The translations under genes were made by a program, and so were the position numbers. DNA of 9,141 nucleotides from Chloroflexota bacterium (lineage in GTDB: Bacteria; Chloroflexota; Limnocylindria; P2-11E): positions 1 through 9,141 of the forward strand of contig VBEU01000015.1 of NCBI GenBank assembly GCA_005883775.1. Reading direction: 5' to 3'. The notes under the pieces are model-generated. The model did no database searches. It was not told where the DNA came from and saw nothing but the letters and a program-made list of their open reading frames with translations. This document shows, piece by piece, positions 1 through 6,760 of this stretch (positions are counted from its first letter, which is position 1; each line of letters opens with the position of its first letter).

Positions 1-34
1 TTGGCCCCTCTATGTCCGATCCGACGCATCGGTA

Positions 35-1660
35 CTAGCGTCCCACATCGCGGCGACGCATCACGAAGAGGGCGATCGCCGTGCCGCCTGTCCCGATGGC
101 GATGAGGGTCGCGATCCCGCCCCAATCGTCCTTTGACATCGGTGTTCCGTAGAGCGCGTAGAGCGAGATGTCGTTCACCCAGTCCGGCCACGCGAAGAGT
201 GGCGTGAACTGCTGGGCGAAGTAACCCACCACCGCGAGCGCGCCGAGCACGACGACCGCGACCCGCGGGCGCCAGCCCACGAAGGCGTGGCCGATGCCGG
301 CGAAGGCATAGACGACCGGTAGGACCGCGGCGGAGGCGAAGACGAACCGGCCACGGGGCAGGCTGATACCGCTCGAGGCTGCGGTCAGGTACACCGCGAC
401 CGAGCTGACCGCAACGACGACGGCGCAGGCGACGACGACCGCCGCGATCCGTTCGACCACCACGCGCCCGCGCGACACCGGCGCGCTCAGGATCATCTCG
501 AGCCGGCCCTCGGCGTCATCGGCAGCCCAGCCATTCACCTGGACGACGACGAAGAGCGAGACGAGGAGCAGGAGCGTCGAGAACCAGATCACGCCGACGA
601 AGTCGGCGTACGCGTTGATGCCGGCGCGCTCGAAATACGCCCGGAGGAGCGGAATATCCGAATTGCCGAGGGCGTCGACCGTGACCTTGGTGGTCGAGGT
701 CAGGAATCCCGCCAGCACCGCCAAACCGAGAGCCCACGCGACGATCCACACACGCTGTTGGTCCACGATCGCCAGCGCCGGCGTCCGAAGAAGCGGGTCG
801 CCGGCCGGGCGCCACTCCACCCGCGTGATCCCGGGCGCAACGCGAAAGAGCGGACCACCGATGTCCCTTCGAATGAACGCGACCACCGCGAGTCCGACAA
901 GCACGAGCGAGCCGACAGCCAGCGCGGCCGTGGCTGCTCCGTCGAGTGATCCCCCGCGAAGGAGCGGGGTGCTCCGCTCGACGAGATAGAACGGCGATAG
1001 CCAGCGGATCGCTCCGACGCCGACGCCGGATCGGGCGGCGGCGTTCAGCATGAAAAGCGCGAGCACGACGACCCCGGCGATGCCGGCCGCGCTTCGCCTC
1101 GTCGTCACGAGCTGCGCGACGACCAGCGCGAATGCGAATACGAACAGCGTGAGGAGCCACATGGCGAGACCTTCGAGGGCAAGCGGCCCGAGCGGCAACG
1201 GCTCCTGGCCGATGGCCGCGCCGACGTCGGTCACCGCCAGCATGACGGCGATCGAAACCGCGGCCACGATGGCGAAGCCGGCGACGCGCGCCGCGATGAG
1301 CCTCAGCCGGGAAGCGCCGGTCGAAAGCCAAAGCTCGACGAGGCCGCGCTCCTCGTCGCCTCGGCCTGCGCCGGTCCCCGCGATGAGCGCCCAGAACGCG
1401 TAAATGATCCAGACCGTGCCGAACCACCGCCAGGTCAGGTATCCCGCCATCGTGTCGAGCTGGGCTGGAGCCGGAAGCAGGAATGTGAGTTGCCGCGCGA
1501 GGAGCTCCATCTGCTGCGCGAAGACGGCCCTCGCCGCGGGACTGTCGCCCGCGATCTGCGCGAACCCGACCGCGTTGATAAGCCCGCCGGCCGCAACGAC
1601 CAGCGCGATCATGAAAAGGCCGGTACGGTGCGAGCGCAGAGCGAGCCGCAGTAGAGTCAA
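35..1660 (-). CDS. ABC-2 type exporter permease with two tandem modules (541 aa)
   Basis: This is the membrane part of an ABC exporter, resembling the large permeases annotated as putative exporters of polyketide antibiotics (TnrB type). It is very hydrophobic, with about twelve likely membrane segments in two halves. A soluble-looking stretch at residues 265-300 separates the halves. The cytoplasmic signature recurs in each half: GDEERGLVELWLSTGASR near residues 101-118 and DDAEGRLEMILSAPVSR near 381-397, so the protein is an internal duplication. The start is TTG, directly after an in-frame TAG, with AGG a few bases upstream; no ATG or GTG lies upstream in frame. It starts 20 bp after the ATPase stop, which supports co-transcription and pairing with that ATPase. 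The substrate cannot be read from sequence; drug, antibiotic or lipid export is inferred from the family. Confidence 0.88.
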   Translation of the reverse strand: MTLLRLALRSHRTGLFMIALVVAAGGLINAVGFAQIAGDSPAARAVFAQQMELLARQLTFLLPAPAQLDTMAGYLTWRWFGTVWIIYAFWALIAGTGAGRGDEERGLVELWLSTGASRLRLIAARVAGFAIVAAVSIAVMLAVTDVGAAIGQEPLPLGPLALEGLAMWLLTLFVFAFALVVAQLVTTRRSAAGIAGVVVLALFMLNAAARSGVGVGAIRWLSPFYLVERSTPLLRGGSLDGAATAALAVGSLVLVGLAVVAFIRRDIGGPLFRVAPGITRVEWRPAGDPLLRTPALAIVDQQRVWIVAWALGLAVLAGFLTSTTKVTVDALGNSDIPLLRAYFERAGINAYADFVGVIWFSTLLLLVSLFVVVQVNGWAADDAEGRLEMILSAPVSRGRVVVERIAAVVVACAVVVAVSSVAVYLTAASSGISLPRGRFVFASAAVLPVVYAFAGIGHAFVGWRPRVAVVVLGALAVVGYFAQQFTPLFAWPDWVNDISLYALYGTPMSKDDWGGIATLIAIGTGGTAIALFVMRRRDVGR

Positions 1661-1680
1661 CTACCTAGACCCGCCTGCGC

Positions 1681-2562
1681 TCACCGGTAAAACCCGAGGA
1701 AGATCTCCTCGAGCGACGGTTCGCGGCTCTCGAATTTCGTGACCCGTGAGCTTGCGAGCGCCGCGAGAAGAGGCTCGAAATCACCGCGGAACATCCCGCT
1801 CACCCGGTGGTCTTCGACCACAAGCTGGTCGAATCCTGGGATCGCGCGGATGCGGTCGATCGGTGGAGGCCCCGCGAATACGATCTCGACGCGGTGCGCC
1901 CGCATGCCGGCGAGCTGATCCAGCTGCCCGACGGTCGCGAGGTGGCCGTCCCGCACGATCGCTACGCGATCGCAGACATGCTCGACCTCGGAGAGGACAT
2001 GCGACGAGATGAAGATCGTCGCGCCGTGGCCGCGGGCGTCACGAACCAACCCGTAGAACTCCTGCTGGTGCAACGGATCGAGCCCGCTCGTCGGCTCGTC
2101 GAGGATGAGCAGGGCGGGCTGCGGCGCAAACGCGAGAAGGAGCGCCAGCTTCTGCTTGTTGCCGTGCGAGTACTCGCGGTACTTGCGACCGAGATCGAGG
2201 TCGAGACGTTTCGCGACGGTCTCGACCTTGCTGTCGGTGAGGTCACCGCGAAGACCCGCGATATAAGCCACGATCTCGGAGCCTCGCCAGCCGCCGAATA
2301 GCGGCAGCTCCCCTGGGACGTACCCGATCTTGTGCTTGAGCGCGACCGCGTCGCGATCCGCATCGAGCCCGAGGATCGTCGCCGACCCCCTCGTCGCATG
2401 GATCAGGCCCATTAGGAGCTTGATGGTCGTCGTCTTCCCCGCCCCGTTCGGGCCGAGATAACCGAAGACCTCGCCTTCGGCGACCGTGAGGTCCAGATCG
2501 AAGATGCCGTGACTCGATCCGTAGTCCTTCGTCAGCCCCTTCGTCGCGATCGCTGTCGTCAC
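1681..2562 (-). CDS. ABC transporter ATP-binding protein (293 aa), partner of the downstream permease
   Basis: This is the nucleotide-binding subunit of an ABC-2 (DrrA-like) exporter, which hydrolyses ATP at the inner membrane face. It shows Walker A GPNGAGKT (37-44), a signature of the YSHGNKQKL type (131-139) in place of canonical LSGGQ, Walker B LLILDE (151-156) with catalytic Glu156, D-loop SGLD, and switch His188. The C-terminal 80 residues form the accessory domain usual in this subfamily, ending in SLEEIFLGFYR. The Q-loop reads GYVPGEL (about 80-86), so the usual Gln is absent; related DrrA-type ATPases often vary here. The start is GTG, chosen because a strong GAGGAGAGGG Shine-Dalgarno sits two bases upstream of it and the N-terminus TTAIATKGLTKDYG begins a normal first beta strand. 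It lies 33 bp after the PPOX gene and 20 bp before the permease, so the three probably form one operon. Confidence 0.95.
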   Translation of the reverse strand: MTTAIATKGLTKDYGSSHGIFDLDLTVAEGEVFGYLGPNGAGKTTTIKLLMGLIHATRGSATILGLDADRDAVALKHKIGYVPGELPLFGGWRGSEIVAYIAGLRGDLTDSKVETVAKRLDLDLGRKYREYSHGNKQKLALLLAFAPQPALLILDEPTSGLDPLHQQEFYGLVRDARGHGATIFISSHVLSEVEHVCDRVAIVRDGHLATVGQLDQLAGMRAHRVEIVFAGPPPIDRIRAIPGFDQLVVEDHRVSGMFRGDFEPLLAALASSRVTKFESREPSLEEIFLGFYR

Positions 2563-2564
2563 AT

Positions 2565-2574
2565 CCCTCTCCTC
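2565..2574 (-). promoter_or_regulatory. Strong Shine-Dalgarno for the ABC ATPase
   Basis: On the minus strand GAGGAGAGGG lies two bases before the GTG start at 2562, with its GAGGAG part eight to nine bases away. It is the only strong ribosome-binding site found in the window. It supports the GTG start and suits an internal operon gene translated from a longer transcript. Confidence 0.75.
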
Positions 2575-2595
2575 GCGCGCTCCGGAACGATCGAT

Positions 2596-3129
2596 CTAAA
2601 CGTAACTCTCCGTCCGCACCCAGCGCAGCCGTCCGCCGGCCCCGACGGCGACCGTCACCCAGGTGGCGCCGCCGAGCACGTGCTCGTCGAATAGCTTTAT
2701 CCGCCGCGGCCGCAGACGATAGAAACGGTAGGCGTCGAGGTCGGCGTCGTACGCGTTGAAGCGTGCCGCGTAGAGCCGCTCGGCCGCTCGGGCGTCGCCG
2801 CCGCGGAGCTCGCGTGCTCTCCCAAAGAGCTGGATGCCGCGGTCGCTGCCGCCCCAGGTTTGCGTCGACCGATACACGGCGACAGCAGCAGAGGGATTGG
2901 CGCGGATGTTCCGCGAGTGGCGCGCCTCCGGCGCGGACAGCCACACGATCTCGAACAACGGCCCCCACGCGAAGTAGGCCGTGTTCACGTGCGCGCGCGT
3001 GCCCGGCGACACCGTCGCGATCGCGCAGAGCTTCGATTGGTCCAAGAGCCGGCGCGTCATCGCCACGAGACGGCTCGCGGATGGGTGCTTCGCGATCAGG
3101 CGGACCGGCATCGAAGACATCATGCTCAC
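2596..3129 (-). CDS. Split beta-barrel PPOX-family protein, FMN or F420 binding (177 aa or slightly shorter)
   Basis: This is a small cytosolic protein of the pyridoxamine 5'-phosphate oxidase-like (flavin reductase/FDOR) split-barrel fold. These proteins bind FMN, F420 or haem and act on varied small molecules. Supporting features are the strand pattern AHVNTAYFAW (about 46-55), IVWLSAPEARHSRNI (61-75) followed by RANPSAAVAVY, and GIQLFGRARELRGG (98-111). The helix-rich C-terminal part ends in the typical YRFYRLRPRRIKLFDE strand (134-149). The longest reading starts at GTG 3129; in-frame ATG codons follow at 3123, 3120 and 3111, and any of them could be the true start. It is the first gene of the minus-strand cluster and diverges from the molybdoenzyme gene. 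True PdxH is unlikely because its full substrate-binding set is not evident. Cofactor and substrate are unknown; an F420-linked reductase is plausible given the F420-type enzyme at 7920. Confidence 0.82.
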   Translation of the reverse strand: MSMMSSMPVRLIAKHPSASRLVAMTRRLLDQSKLCAIATVSPGTRAHVNTAYFAWGPLFEIVWLSAPEARHSRNIRANPSAAVAVYRSTQTWGGSDRGIQLFGRARELRGGDARAAERLYAARFNAYDADLDAYRFYRLRPRRIKLFDEHVLGGATWVTVAVGAGGRLRWVRTESYV

Positions 3130-3152
3130 ACTCGCATTAGGCTTCCATTTCC
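3130..3152. promoter_or_regulatory. 23-bp divergent intergenic region with overlapping -10-like boxes
   Basis: Only 23 bp separate the first possible start of the minus-strand PPOX gene from the GTG of the plus-strand molybdoenzyme gene. A plus-strand TANNNT box, TAGGCT, lies at 3138-3143, nine bases before the GTG. A weaker minus-strand TAATGC lies at 3139-3134, overlapping it. Both promoters would need upstream elements inside the neighbouring gene, so the two directions may compete. No convincing -35 hexamer is visible on either strand. Confidence 0.4.
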
Positions 3153-3776
3153 GTGCCCGACCGATTCGTCACTCGCGGGTTCGTCGGCCGCCGGGAGCCC
3201 GCCGGATCCGCCCAGACCGGGCGCATACCGCCGGGTCAGCACCTGGTGAAGGATTTCCCGGTCCTCTCGGCCGGCCCGACACCACGGACGCCCCTTGGGT
3301 CCTGGTCCTTCAAGATCGAGGGCCTCGTGAAGGAACCGGCCTCCTGGAGTTGGGCGGACTTCCAGAAGCTGCCGGCGCAGGACTTCGTCAGGGACATCTC
3401 CTGCGTGACAAAGTGGACGAAGCTCGACACTCGGTGGCGCGGCGTGAGCGTCGACGTCCTTCTCGAGCAGGTCGAGCTCGACCGGCGCGCCGGCTTCGTG
3501 ACCGCCTTCTCCGACGGCGGATACACGACCAACGTCCCGCTCCCGGAGCTCATCAACGGCCAGGCTTTCGTGGCGTACGAGTACGACGGCAAACCGCTGG
3601 CACCGGAGCATGGCGGTCCGGCGCGTCTGGTCGTCCCCCACCTCTATTTCTGGAAGAGCGCGAAATGGGTTCGCGGCCTGCGCGTCATGGAGCGGGACGA
3701 GCCTGGATTCTGGGAGTCGCTCGGGTACAACAACCACGGTGACCCCTGGAAAGAACAGCGGTATACCGGCGACTAG
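3153..3776 (+). CDS. Sulfite oxidase-like molybdopterin-dependent oxidoreductase, soluble form (207 aa)
   Basis: This is a molybdenum-cofactor enzyme of the sulfite oxidase fold, catalytic domain only (YedY/MsrP-related). Residues 24-45 (GRIPPGQHLVKDFPVLSAG) and 50-60 (SWSFKIEGLVK) form the usual entry to the fold. Cys84 in RDISCVTKW is the expected molybdenum ligand. DGGYTTNVPL (121-130) and PEHGGPARLVVPHLYFWKSA (151-170) are pterin-contact regions, and KWVRGLRV closes the domain. There is no signal peptide or Tat motif, so it should be cytosolic, unlike MsrP. It has no haem or dimerisation domain, so it is shorter than true sulfite oxidases. The start is GTG, chosen because homologues begin with a short FxGRR-like segment. 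The stop lies two bases before the flavoprotein ATG, which suggests a coupled redox partnership. The substrate (sulfite, sulfoxide or other) cannot be deduced. Confidence 0.9.
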   Translation: MPDRFVTRGFVGRREPAGSAQTGRIPPGQHLVKDFPVLSAGPTPRTPLGSWSFKIEGLVKEPASWSWADFQKLPAQDFVRDISCVTKWTKLDTRWRGVSVDVLLEQVELDRRAGFVTAFSDGGYTTNVPLPELINGQAFVAYEYDGKPLAPEHGGPARLVVPHLYFWKSAKWVRGLRVMERDEPGFWESLGYNNHGDPWKEQRYTGD

Positions 3777-3778
3777 CG

Positions 3779-4516
3779 ATGAAACGTCCGCTCGAGTGGC
3801 AGATCGCGACGGTCAAGGCGCTTCGGACCGAGACACCAGAGGTGAAGACGCTCACGCTCTCTCTACCGGACTGGATGGCGCATCGCCCGGGGCAGCACTA
3901 CGACGTCCGCCTCACGGCGGAGGATGGCTACTCGGCCCAGCGGAGCTACTCGGTCGCGTCGGAGCCCGAGCGCACCGGAGAGATCGACCTCGCGGTCGAA
4001 CGGATCGCCGACGGTGAGGTGTCGCCGTTCCTTGATGACACCGTCGCGGTCGGCGATCGCTTCGAGGTTCGCGGTCCGATCGGCGGGTATTTCGTCTGGG
4101 ACAGCTCGATCAGAGGGCCGCTGCTGCTCGTCGCGGGCGGATCGGGAGTCGTGCCGCTCATGGCGATGCTTCGGCACCGTGCGGCAGCCGGCGGGAAGGA
4201 TCCCGCCCGGCTCCTTTACAGCGCGCGAACGTACGAGCAGATCATCTACGGTCAGGAGCTCGACGTGCTTGCGCGAAAGAACGGCCTTGCCGTCTCGTAC
4301 ACGCTGACGCGAAGCCAGCCCGCTGGGTGGAAGGGATACGCGCGCAGGATCGACGATGCCATGCTCGAAGAGGTGAGCGCACCTCTCGGTCGGAACGCCC
4401 TCGCCTTCATCTGCGGCCCGACGGCACTCGTAGAAGTCGCCGCGGACGGGCTCGAGCGCGTCGGCCTGCCCGCCGATCGCATCCGCACCGAGCGCTTCGG
4501 TCCGAGCGGCGCATGA
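3779..4516 (+). CDS. Ferredoxin reductase-like FAD/NAD(P)H-binding oxidoreductase (245 aa)
   Basis: This flavoprotein of the ferredoxin-NADP reductase superfamily passes electrons between NAD(P)H and a partner. The N-terminal barrel (about 1-105) has the FAD motif RSYS (55-58) followed by VASEP, and GEVSPFLDD (79-87). The pyridine-nucleotide domain has GGSGVVPLMAML (120-131), the central YSARTYEQIIY segment (147-157) and FICGPTALVEVAADGL (210-225) with the conserved Cys212. It ends ERFGPSGA, where BenC/NdoR-type reductases would be joined to a 2Fe-2S domain; no such domain is present, so it needs a separate partner. The ATG follows the molybdoenzyme stop by two bases and has no clear Shine-Dalgarno, as expected for translational coupling. 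Its stop overlaps the next start as ATGA. It most probably serves as the electron donor or acceptor for the molybdoenzyme. Confidence 0.92.
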   Translation: MKRPLEWQIATVKALRTETPEVKTLTLSLPDWMAHRPGQHYDVRLTAEDGYSAQRSYSVASEPERTGEIDLAVERIADGEVSPFLDDTVAVGDRFEVRGPIGGYFVWDSSIRGPLLLVAGGSGVVPLMAMLRHRAAAGGKDPARLLYSARTYEQIIYGQELDVLARKNGLAVSYTLTRSQPAGWKGYARRIDDAMLEEVSAPLGRNALAFICGPTALVEVAADGLERVGLPADRIRTERFGPSGA

Positions 4517-4791
4517 CCGAAGCGATGGACGACGATCTCGTCCTCGACGGCAACGCCGTCGCGGGGACACTCGCCGAGATCTATGGAGACGACATGACGA
4601 CCGTCCTGGCCCAGTGCGCGAGCTGCGGCAAGGTCGACCACGTGGGAGGTCTTCTCGCGTTCATCCACGCACCGGGCATCGTGCTGCGGTGCACCGCCTG
4701 TGCGACGGTCATGATCCGCATCGTTCAAACGCCGAAAGGCACCTTTGTCGACGTGCGCGGCAAACGAATTCCGGCCCCGCCAAAGAGCTAG
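4513..4791 (+). CDS. DUF6510-type small protein with CxxC...CxxC (92 aa)
   Basis: This is a small protein matching the DUF6510 pattern as I remember it: an N-terminal LDGNAVAGTLAEIYGDD helix (11-27), then a four-cysteine unit CASCGK (35-40) and CTAC (60-63) with 21 residues between the pairs. A conserved-looking APGIVLRC strand leads into the second pair, and the protein ends VDVRGKRIPAPPKS. The four cysteines suggest a zinc ribbon or a rubredoxin-like iron site. Nothing visible decides which metal it binds, and no function is established to my knowledge. ATG 4513 overlaps the flavoprotein stop (ATGA), so the two are translationally coupled. A reading starting at 4327 in the same frame would overlap the flavoprotein by 190 bases and is rejected. 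Position in the module suggests it acts with the molybdoenzyme and reductase as an electron carrier, metal donor or assembly partner. Confidence 0.85.
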   Translation: MTEAMDDDLVLDGNAVAGTLAEIYGDDMTTVLAQCASCGKVDHVGGLLAFIHAPGIVLRCTACATVMIRIVQTPKGTFVDVRGKRIPAPPKS

Positions 4792-4821
4792 CCGGCTGCC
4801 TCTGCCCCACGGAGCTCGCGA

Positions 4822-4827
4822 TAACCT
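4822..4827 (+). promoter_or_regulatory. TANNNT -10 box for a leaderless start of the ABC exporter
   Basis: TAACCT ends six bases before the TTG at 4834, so a normal -10 distance would start transcription on the first base of the start codon. No Shine-Dalgarno lies at usable distance; the nearest GGAG is 20 bases upstream. No good -35 element is visible. The gap from the previous stop is 42 bp and shows no convincing terminator. Confidence 0.45.
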
Positions 4828-4833
4828 GATTTC

Positions 4834-6711
4834 TTGATCTTCTGGGGACGCGGCGATCGTGTCGAGGCACCGCCGGAGCGGCGCCAGCTTCGGCGAGTGC
4901 CGCGCGTACTCGGTTCGTCGTTCCGTCTCGTTTGGGAGGCCGCGCCCGGCCGATTCCTCGCGAGCCTCGCGCCGCAGATCGTGACGGCCGTCACGACAGG
5001 CGCGCAGCTCGTCATCACGAGAGACCTGATCGCTGCGGTCCTGGCCACGGGTAGCGGAGGCGATCTCAGCCGCGTCGGGACCCTGCTCGCCGAGATGATC
5101 GGGCTCAGCTTGATATCGAGCGCGGCCGGTCTGATCCAGAACCAGCAGCAATCGATGCTGTCCGCGATCGTCGAGCGGCACACCAACTCCGTCCTGCTCG
5201 ATCGGATCATCGCGATCGACCTGAAGCGCTTCGAGACGCCGGAATTTCAGGACCTGCTCCGCCGGGCGATGAACGCGATGGGCCGGATGATGGGTGTCAC
5301 CGGGTCGGCGATCGGACTCGCGCGCAGCCTCTTCCTAATCATCGGAGTGGCCGCGGCACTCTACGTCCTGCAGCCGATCCTGCTCGTGCTCGCTGTCGTC
5401 GGGTTCGTTCCGATGTGGCTGGCGAGCGCGGCCACGAGCCGTCAGACCTACCACTTCTGGCGATCGATGACACCGAACGAGCGGATGCGGAACTACATCT
5501 TCGGACTCTTCACGAGTCGCGAATACGCGAAGGAGCTGCGGGCGTTCGCGTTGGCCCCATACATGCGCGCGCTCTATGAACGGCTCTCAAACGAGCGGCT
5601 CAAAGAGCTCGCCCGCAACCTGCGCAAGCGCGCCCGCTACCAGATCCTGAGCACGGGCGCATCCTCGCTGGTGACGGCATTGACGTACGGCGCGCTCGCG
5701 TACCTCGTCATCGAGCATCGCATCGGCGTGGCCGAGGCGGGCGCCGCGGTCGCCGCGAGCCAGCAGCTCTCCGGACAGCTCTCGAGCGTCGTCAACAACA
5801 TGACGCAGCTCTACGAAGCCAGCCTCTTCCTCGAAGACTGGGAGGAGTTCAGCTCGCTTGCGCCCGCGCGTACCCCGGCGCTCACGGAGCCGGCCGCACC
5901 CTTCGATCGGATCGAGCTCGACCACGTGTCCTTCCGCTATCCGCCGTCCGCGGCCAAGGACGGCGGACCGCCGCTCCCGTCACGCCTTGCGCTGGACGAC
6001 GTGTCCCTTGAGATCCGTGCTGGCGAGGTCATCGCGCTCGTTGGCGAGAACGGATCCGGCAAGACCACGCTCGCTAAGGTCCTATCCGGTCTTTATCGCC
6101 CCGACTCAGGCCGCATGTTGTGGGACGGCGCCGACGTCGCCGCGCACGACCAGAGCTGGATCTACGAGCGCGTGGCCGTGCTCTTCCAGGATTTCGCGCG
6201 CTTCATGCTCACGGTGCGGGAAAACATCGGCCTCGGCCGCGTGGAGCGCCTCGAGGATCTCGAAGCGATCATCCGATCGGCGGAGCGCGCCGGCGCGGAT
6301 TCGTTCGTGAATGCCTGGCCGGACCGCTACGACACGATCCTCGGCCCTTACTTCATGGGCGGAAAGGACGTGTCGATCGGGCAATGGCAGCGCATCGCGC
6401 TCGCGCGCGCGTTCTTTCGCGACGCGCCGCTCGTCATCCTGGACGAGCCGACCGCGGCGCTCGATGCGCGCGCGGAGCACGATCTCTTCACACGCATGCG
6501 CGACCTCTTCAGCGGTCGGTCGGTGCTACTCATCTCGCACCGCTTCTCGAGCGTCCGTTCGGCGGATCGCATCTATGTCCTCCACGAGGGCCGCGTCGTC
6601 GAGAGCGGGACGCACGACGAGCTCATCCACCTCGGTGGCCGCTACGCGGAGCTCTTCACGATGCAGGCCTCGGCGTATCTCGCTCCCGCCAGGGAGCGCG
6701 TGGCTCGCTAG
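4834..6711 (+). CDS. ABC exporter, fused transmembrane and ATPase domains (625 aa)
   Basis: This is a half-transporter of the type I exporter (MsbA/MDR-like) group, expected to work as a dimer in the inner membrane. Residues 1-340 form the membrane domain with hydrophobic stretches near 42-70, 85-101, 162-200 and 272-300. The ATPase domain (about 358-610) has A-loop Tyr369, Walker A GENGSGKT (404-411), Q-loop Gln452, signature VSIGQWQR (513-520) instead of LSGGQ, Walker B LVILDE (533-538), AALD (541-544) and switch His569. A 14-residue polar insert (371-384) follows the A-loop. The start is probably TTG 4834, favoured by the TANNNT box six bases upstream; an in-frame GTG at 4897 would remove 21 charged residues and cannot be excluded. 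The substrate is unknown; lipid, peptide or drug export is the family range. It has no partner gene, consistent with a homodimer. Confidence 0.92.
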   Translation: MIFWGRGDRVEAPPERRQLRRVPRVLGSSFRLVWEAAPGRFLASLAPQIVTAVTTGAQLVITRDLIAAVLATGSGGDLSRVGTLLAEMIGLSLISSAAGLIQNQQQSMLSAIVERHTNSVLLDRIIAIDLKRFETPEFQDLLRRAMNAMGRMMGVTGSAIGLARSLFLIIGVAAALYVLQPILLVLAVVGFVPMWLASAATSRQTYHFWRSMTPNERMRNYIFGLFTSREYAKELRAFALAPYMRALYERLSNERLKELARNLRKRARYQILSTGASSLVTALTYGALAYLVIEHRIGVAEAGAAVAASQQLSGQLSSVVNNMTQLYEASLFLEDWEEFSSLAPARTPALTEPAAPFDRIELDHVSFRYPPSAAKDGGPPLPSRLALDDVSLEIRAGEVIALVGENGSGKTTLAKVLSGLYRPDSGRMLWDGADVAAHDQSWIYERVAVLFQDFARFMLTVRENIGLGRVERLEDLEAIIRSAERAGADSFVNAWPDRYDTILGPYFMGGKDVSIGQWQRIALARAFFRDAPLVILDEPTAALDARAEHDLFTRMRDLFSGRSVLLISHRFSSVRSADRIYVLHEGRVVESGTHDELIHLGGRYAELFTMQASAYLAPARERVAR

Positions 6712-6724
6712 CGCGGAAGCGAGC

Positions 6725-6736
6725 ATGCGGTCGCAT
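6725..6736. repeat. Short inverted repeat ATGCG-GT-CGCAT
   Basis: A perfect 5-bp inverted repeat with a 2-bp centre lies in the 63-bp gap between the ABC exporter and the lipoprotein gene, with its right edge 24 bases before the TACAGT box. The centre is too small for a good RNA hairpin and there is no T-run, so it is not a convincing terminator. It could be an operator half-site pair at the -35 position, or chance. Confidence 0.25.
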
Positions 6737-6760
6737 CTAGAACCGGGAAGCGCCGGACGC

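Noticed and set aside
16..32. Hairpin CCGAT-7-ATCGG just downstream of the permease stop
   Set aside because: The stem is only 5 bp and there is no T-run on the minus strand side; not enough for a terminator call. The first 34 bases otherwise hold nothing I can support.
516..1427. 303-codon open frame on the minus strand inside the permease gene
   Set aside because: It is very Arg-rich, low in hydrophobic residues and shows no motif; it is a frame shadow of a clear membrane protein in GC-rich DNA.
2243..2968. 241-codon minus-strand open frame spanning the ATPase and PPOX genes
   Set aside because: Arg-rich composition typical of an off-frame reading; both overlapped genes have clear family motifs.
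3153..3776. Periplasmic MsrP or haem-containing sulfite oxidase
   Set aside because: No twin-arginine or other signal sequence, and no cytochrome b5 or dimerisation domain in 207 residues.
4785..4817. GAGCT...AGCTC pairing and the AGCCGGCT palindrome after the DUF6510-type gene, as a possible terminator
   Set aside because: The 5-bp stem has a long loop and no T-run, and the 8-bp palindrome cannot form a useful hairpin.
4252..5181. 309-codon antisense open frame across the flavoprotein, DUF6510-type and ABC exporter genes
   Set aside because: It crosses three well-supported genes and a promoter-like gap, and contains no recognisable domain.
4834..6711. Peptide-processing ABC exporter tied to a bacteriocin system
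   Set aside because: No N-terminal C39 peptidase domain, and no precursor peptide found in the adjacent gaps.
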